DNA of 64,000 nucleotides, from the NCBI RefSeq assembly GCF_012935325.2, contig NZ_JABBYG020000004.1, positions 186,001 to 250,000 on the forward strand, in the 5' to 3' direction. Source of the stretch: Paenibacillus sp. PL91. GTDB taxonomy: Bacteria; Bacillota; Bacilli; Paenibacillales; Paenibacillaceae. Below, in pieces: positions 63,384 to 64,000 of this stretch. Made by a program: the position numbers and the translations under genes. How positions within the stretch are numbered: position 1 is the first letter of the stretch; each line of letters starts with the position of its first letter. The notes under the pieces are model-generated. The model was given only the letters and a program-made list of their open reading frames with translations. It had not been told where the DNA came from and did no database searches.

Positions 63384-63399
63384 AGAGGGGAGCTGTTAC

Positions 63400-64000
63400 A
63401 TGAAAAGCAAGATTGTGCTTACAAAATCCGATAAAGCCTTTTATTTCTTTAATGATTTGTTTCTGCTGGTCGCACTGCTAATCGTCCTGTATCCGCTTAT
63501 TTATATTTTCAGTGCTTCTTTTAGCGACAGGCTGTCTGTTATCTCGGGAGATGTGTTTTTATGGCCGGTCCATTTTTCATTGGAAGGCTATCAAGCCGTC
63601 TTTAAGGATTCAAGAGTGTTAACCGGTTACGGGAACACGGTATTTTATACGATAGTCGGAACTATCCTCAATGTGATCTTGACGATTTTGGCCGCTTACC
63701 CGCTATCCAGAAGAACGATGGTAGGCCGGAATATCATTATGTATTTATTTGCTTTTACGATGCTGTTTAACGGCGGACTAATCCCCAACTATCTGCTGAT
63801 AAAAGATCTTGGGATGATCGATACGAGATGGGCGATGATCCTGCCTGGAGCACTTTCTGTTTGGAACGTGATCATTGCTCGAACCTTCTATCAATCGACC
63901 ATAAGTCAGGAGCTTTTTGAAGCCGCTTCCATGGACGGATGCTCGCATTTGCGTTTTATGTGGAGTGTCGTTCTGCCCCTATCGAAAGCCATTACGGCGG
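63400..64000 (+). CDS. ABC transporter permease, LplC/YtcP type (partial, cut by window end)
   Basis: The ATG at 63400 follows AGAGGGGAG. The first 200 codons are present: helix LLVALLIVLYPLIYIFSASF, LFNGGLIPNYLLIK, and EAA loop FEAASMDGCS then VLPLS near the cut. About 90 residues are missing beyond the window. A binding-protein gene probably follows, as in the other Lpl loci. Confidence 0.92.
   Translation, partial: MKSKIVLTKSDKAFYFFNDLFLLVALLIVLYPLIYIFSASFSDRLSVISGDVFLWPVHFSLEGYQAVFKDSRVLTGYGNTVFYTIVGTILNVILTILAAYPLSRRTMVGRNIIMYLFAFTMLFNGGLIPNYLLIKDLGMIDTRWAMILPGALSVWNVIIARTFYQSTISQELFEAASMDGCSHLRFMWSVVLPLSKAITA

Noticed and set aside
1..64000. CRISPR arrays, insertion sequences or prophage
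   Set aside because: No regularly spaced repeats, transposase, integrase or phage genes were seen; the gene decay here has no visible mobile element.

Overview
The window looks like a chromosomal segment of a Paenibacillus-type bacterium (Bacillota, Paenibacillaceae). The evidence is GGAGG-type ribosome binding sites, three YesM/YesN-type two-component pairs, several LplABC/MalEFG-type sugar importers without their own ATPase, many AraC/LacI regulators, and a dense load of plant-polysaccharide enzymes. No rRNA, tRNA, CRISPR array, transposase or integrase was seen. The genus is an inference; no marker gene is present.

Layout. 1-3500: tail of a secreted carbohydrate-binding protein, a zinc alcohol dehydrogenase, a fused scar of two dead glycosidase genes (GH116 head, GH42 tail), and a secreted DUF4185 (GH183-like) protein. 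3642-12619: one long locus of LacI regulator, histidine kinase, response regulator, two related solute-binding lipoproteins and two permeases. 12821-16145: AraC regulator, a decayed GH42 beta-galactosidase, a GH105 unsaturated glucuronyl hydrolase and an SGNH esterase. 16587-19916: MFS exporter and TetR divergent pair with three operator-like repeats, then a dead berberine-bridge-type FAD oxidase gene. 20198-27177: second kinase/regulator/SBP/permease locus. 27199-36386: AraC regulator, GH43-GH43-GH51 arabinan operon, AraC regulator facing a nucleoside hydrolase, and AraC regulator facing a phytanoyl-CoA-dioxygenase-like protein. 36535-49448: LacI regulator with three matching operators, an SBP/permease importer, two GH116 enzymes, then a COG0523 GTPase, a PiT-type permease and a nucleotidyltransferase-fold protein. 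49449-51970: an A+T-rich stretch with a GH11 xylanase (xynA) and a SUMF1-domain lipoprotein. 52164-62060: third importer, third kinase/regulator pair and a GH2 enzyme. 62061-64000: terminator, promoter, a perfect cre box and the first two genes of a fourth Lpl-type importer, cut by the window end.

How it works together (inference). Secreted enzymes (xylanase, DUF4185 protein) would release oligosaccharides. Five importers, driven by a shared MsmX-like ATPase encoded elsewhere, would bring them in. Cytoplasmic GH43, GH51, GH105, GH116 and GH2 enzymes, none with a visible signal peptide, would finish degradation. Each system has its own local sensor: YesMN pairs outside the cell, LacI or AraC proteins inside. 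The most notable points are the scars of lost glycosidases, the SBP packed directly behind a kinase/regulator pair, the matched LacI operators, and the odd GTPase-permease-nucleotidyltransferase tail of the GH116 operon.
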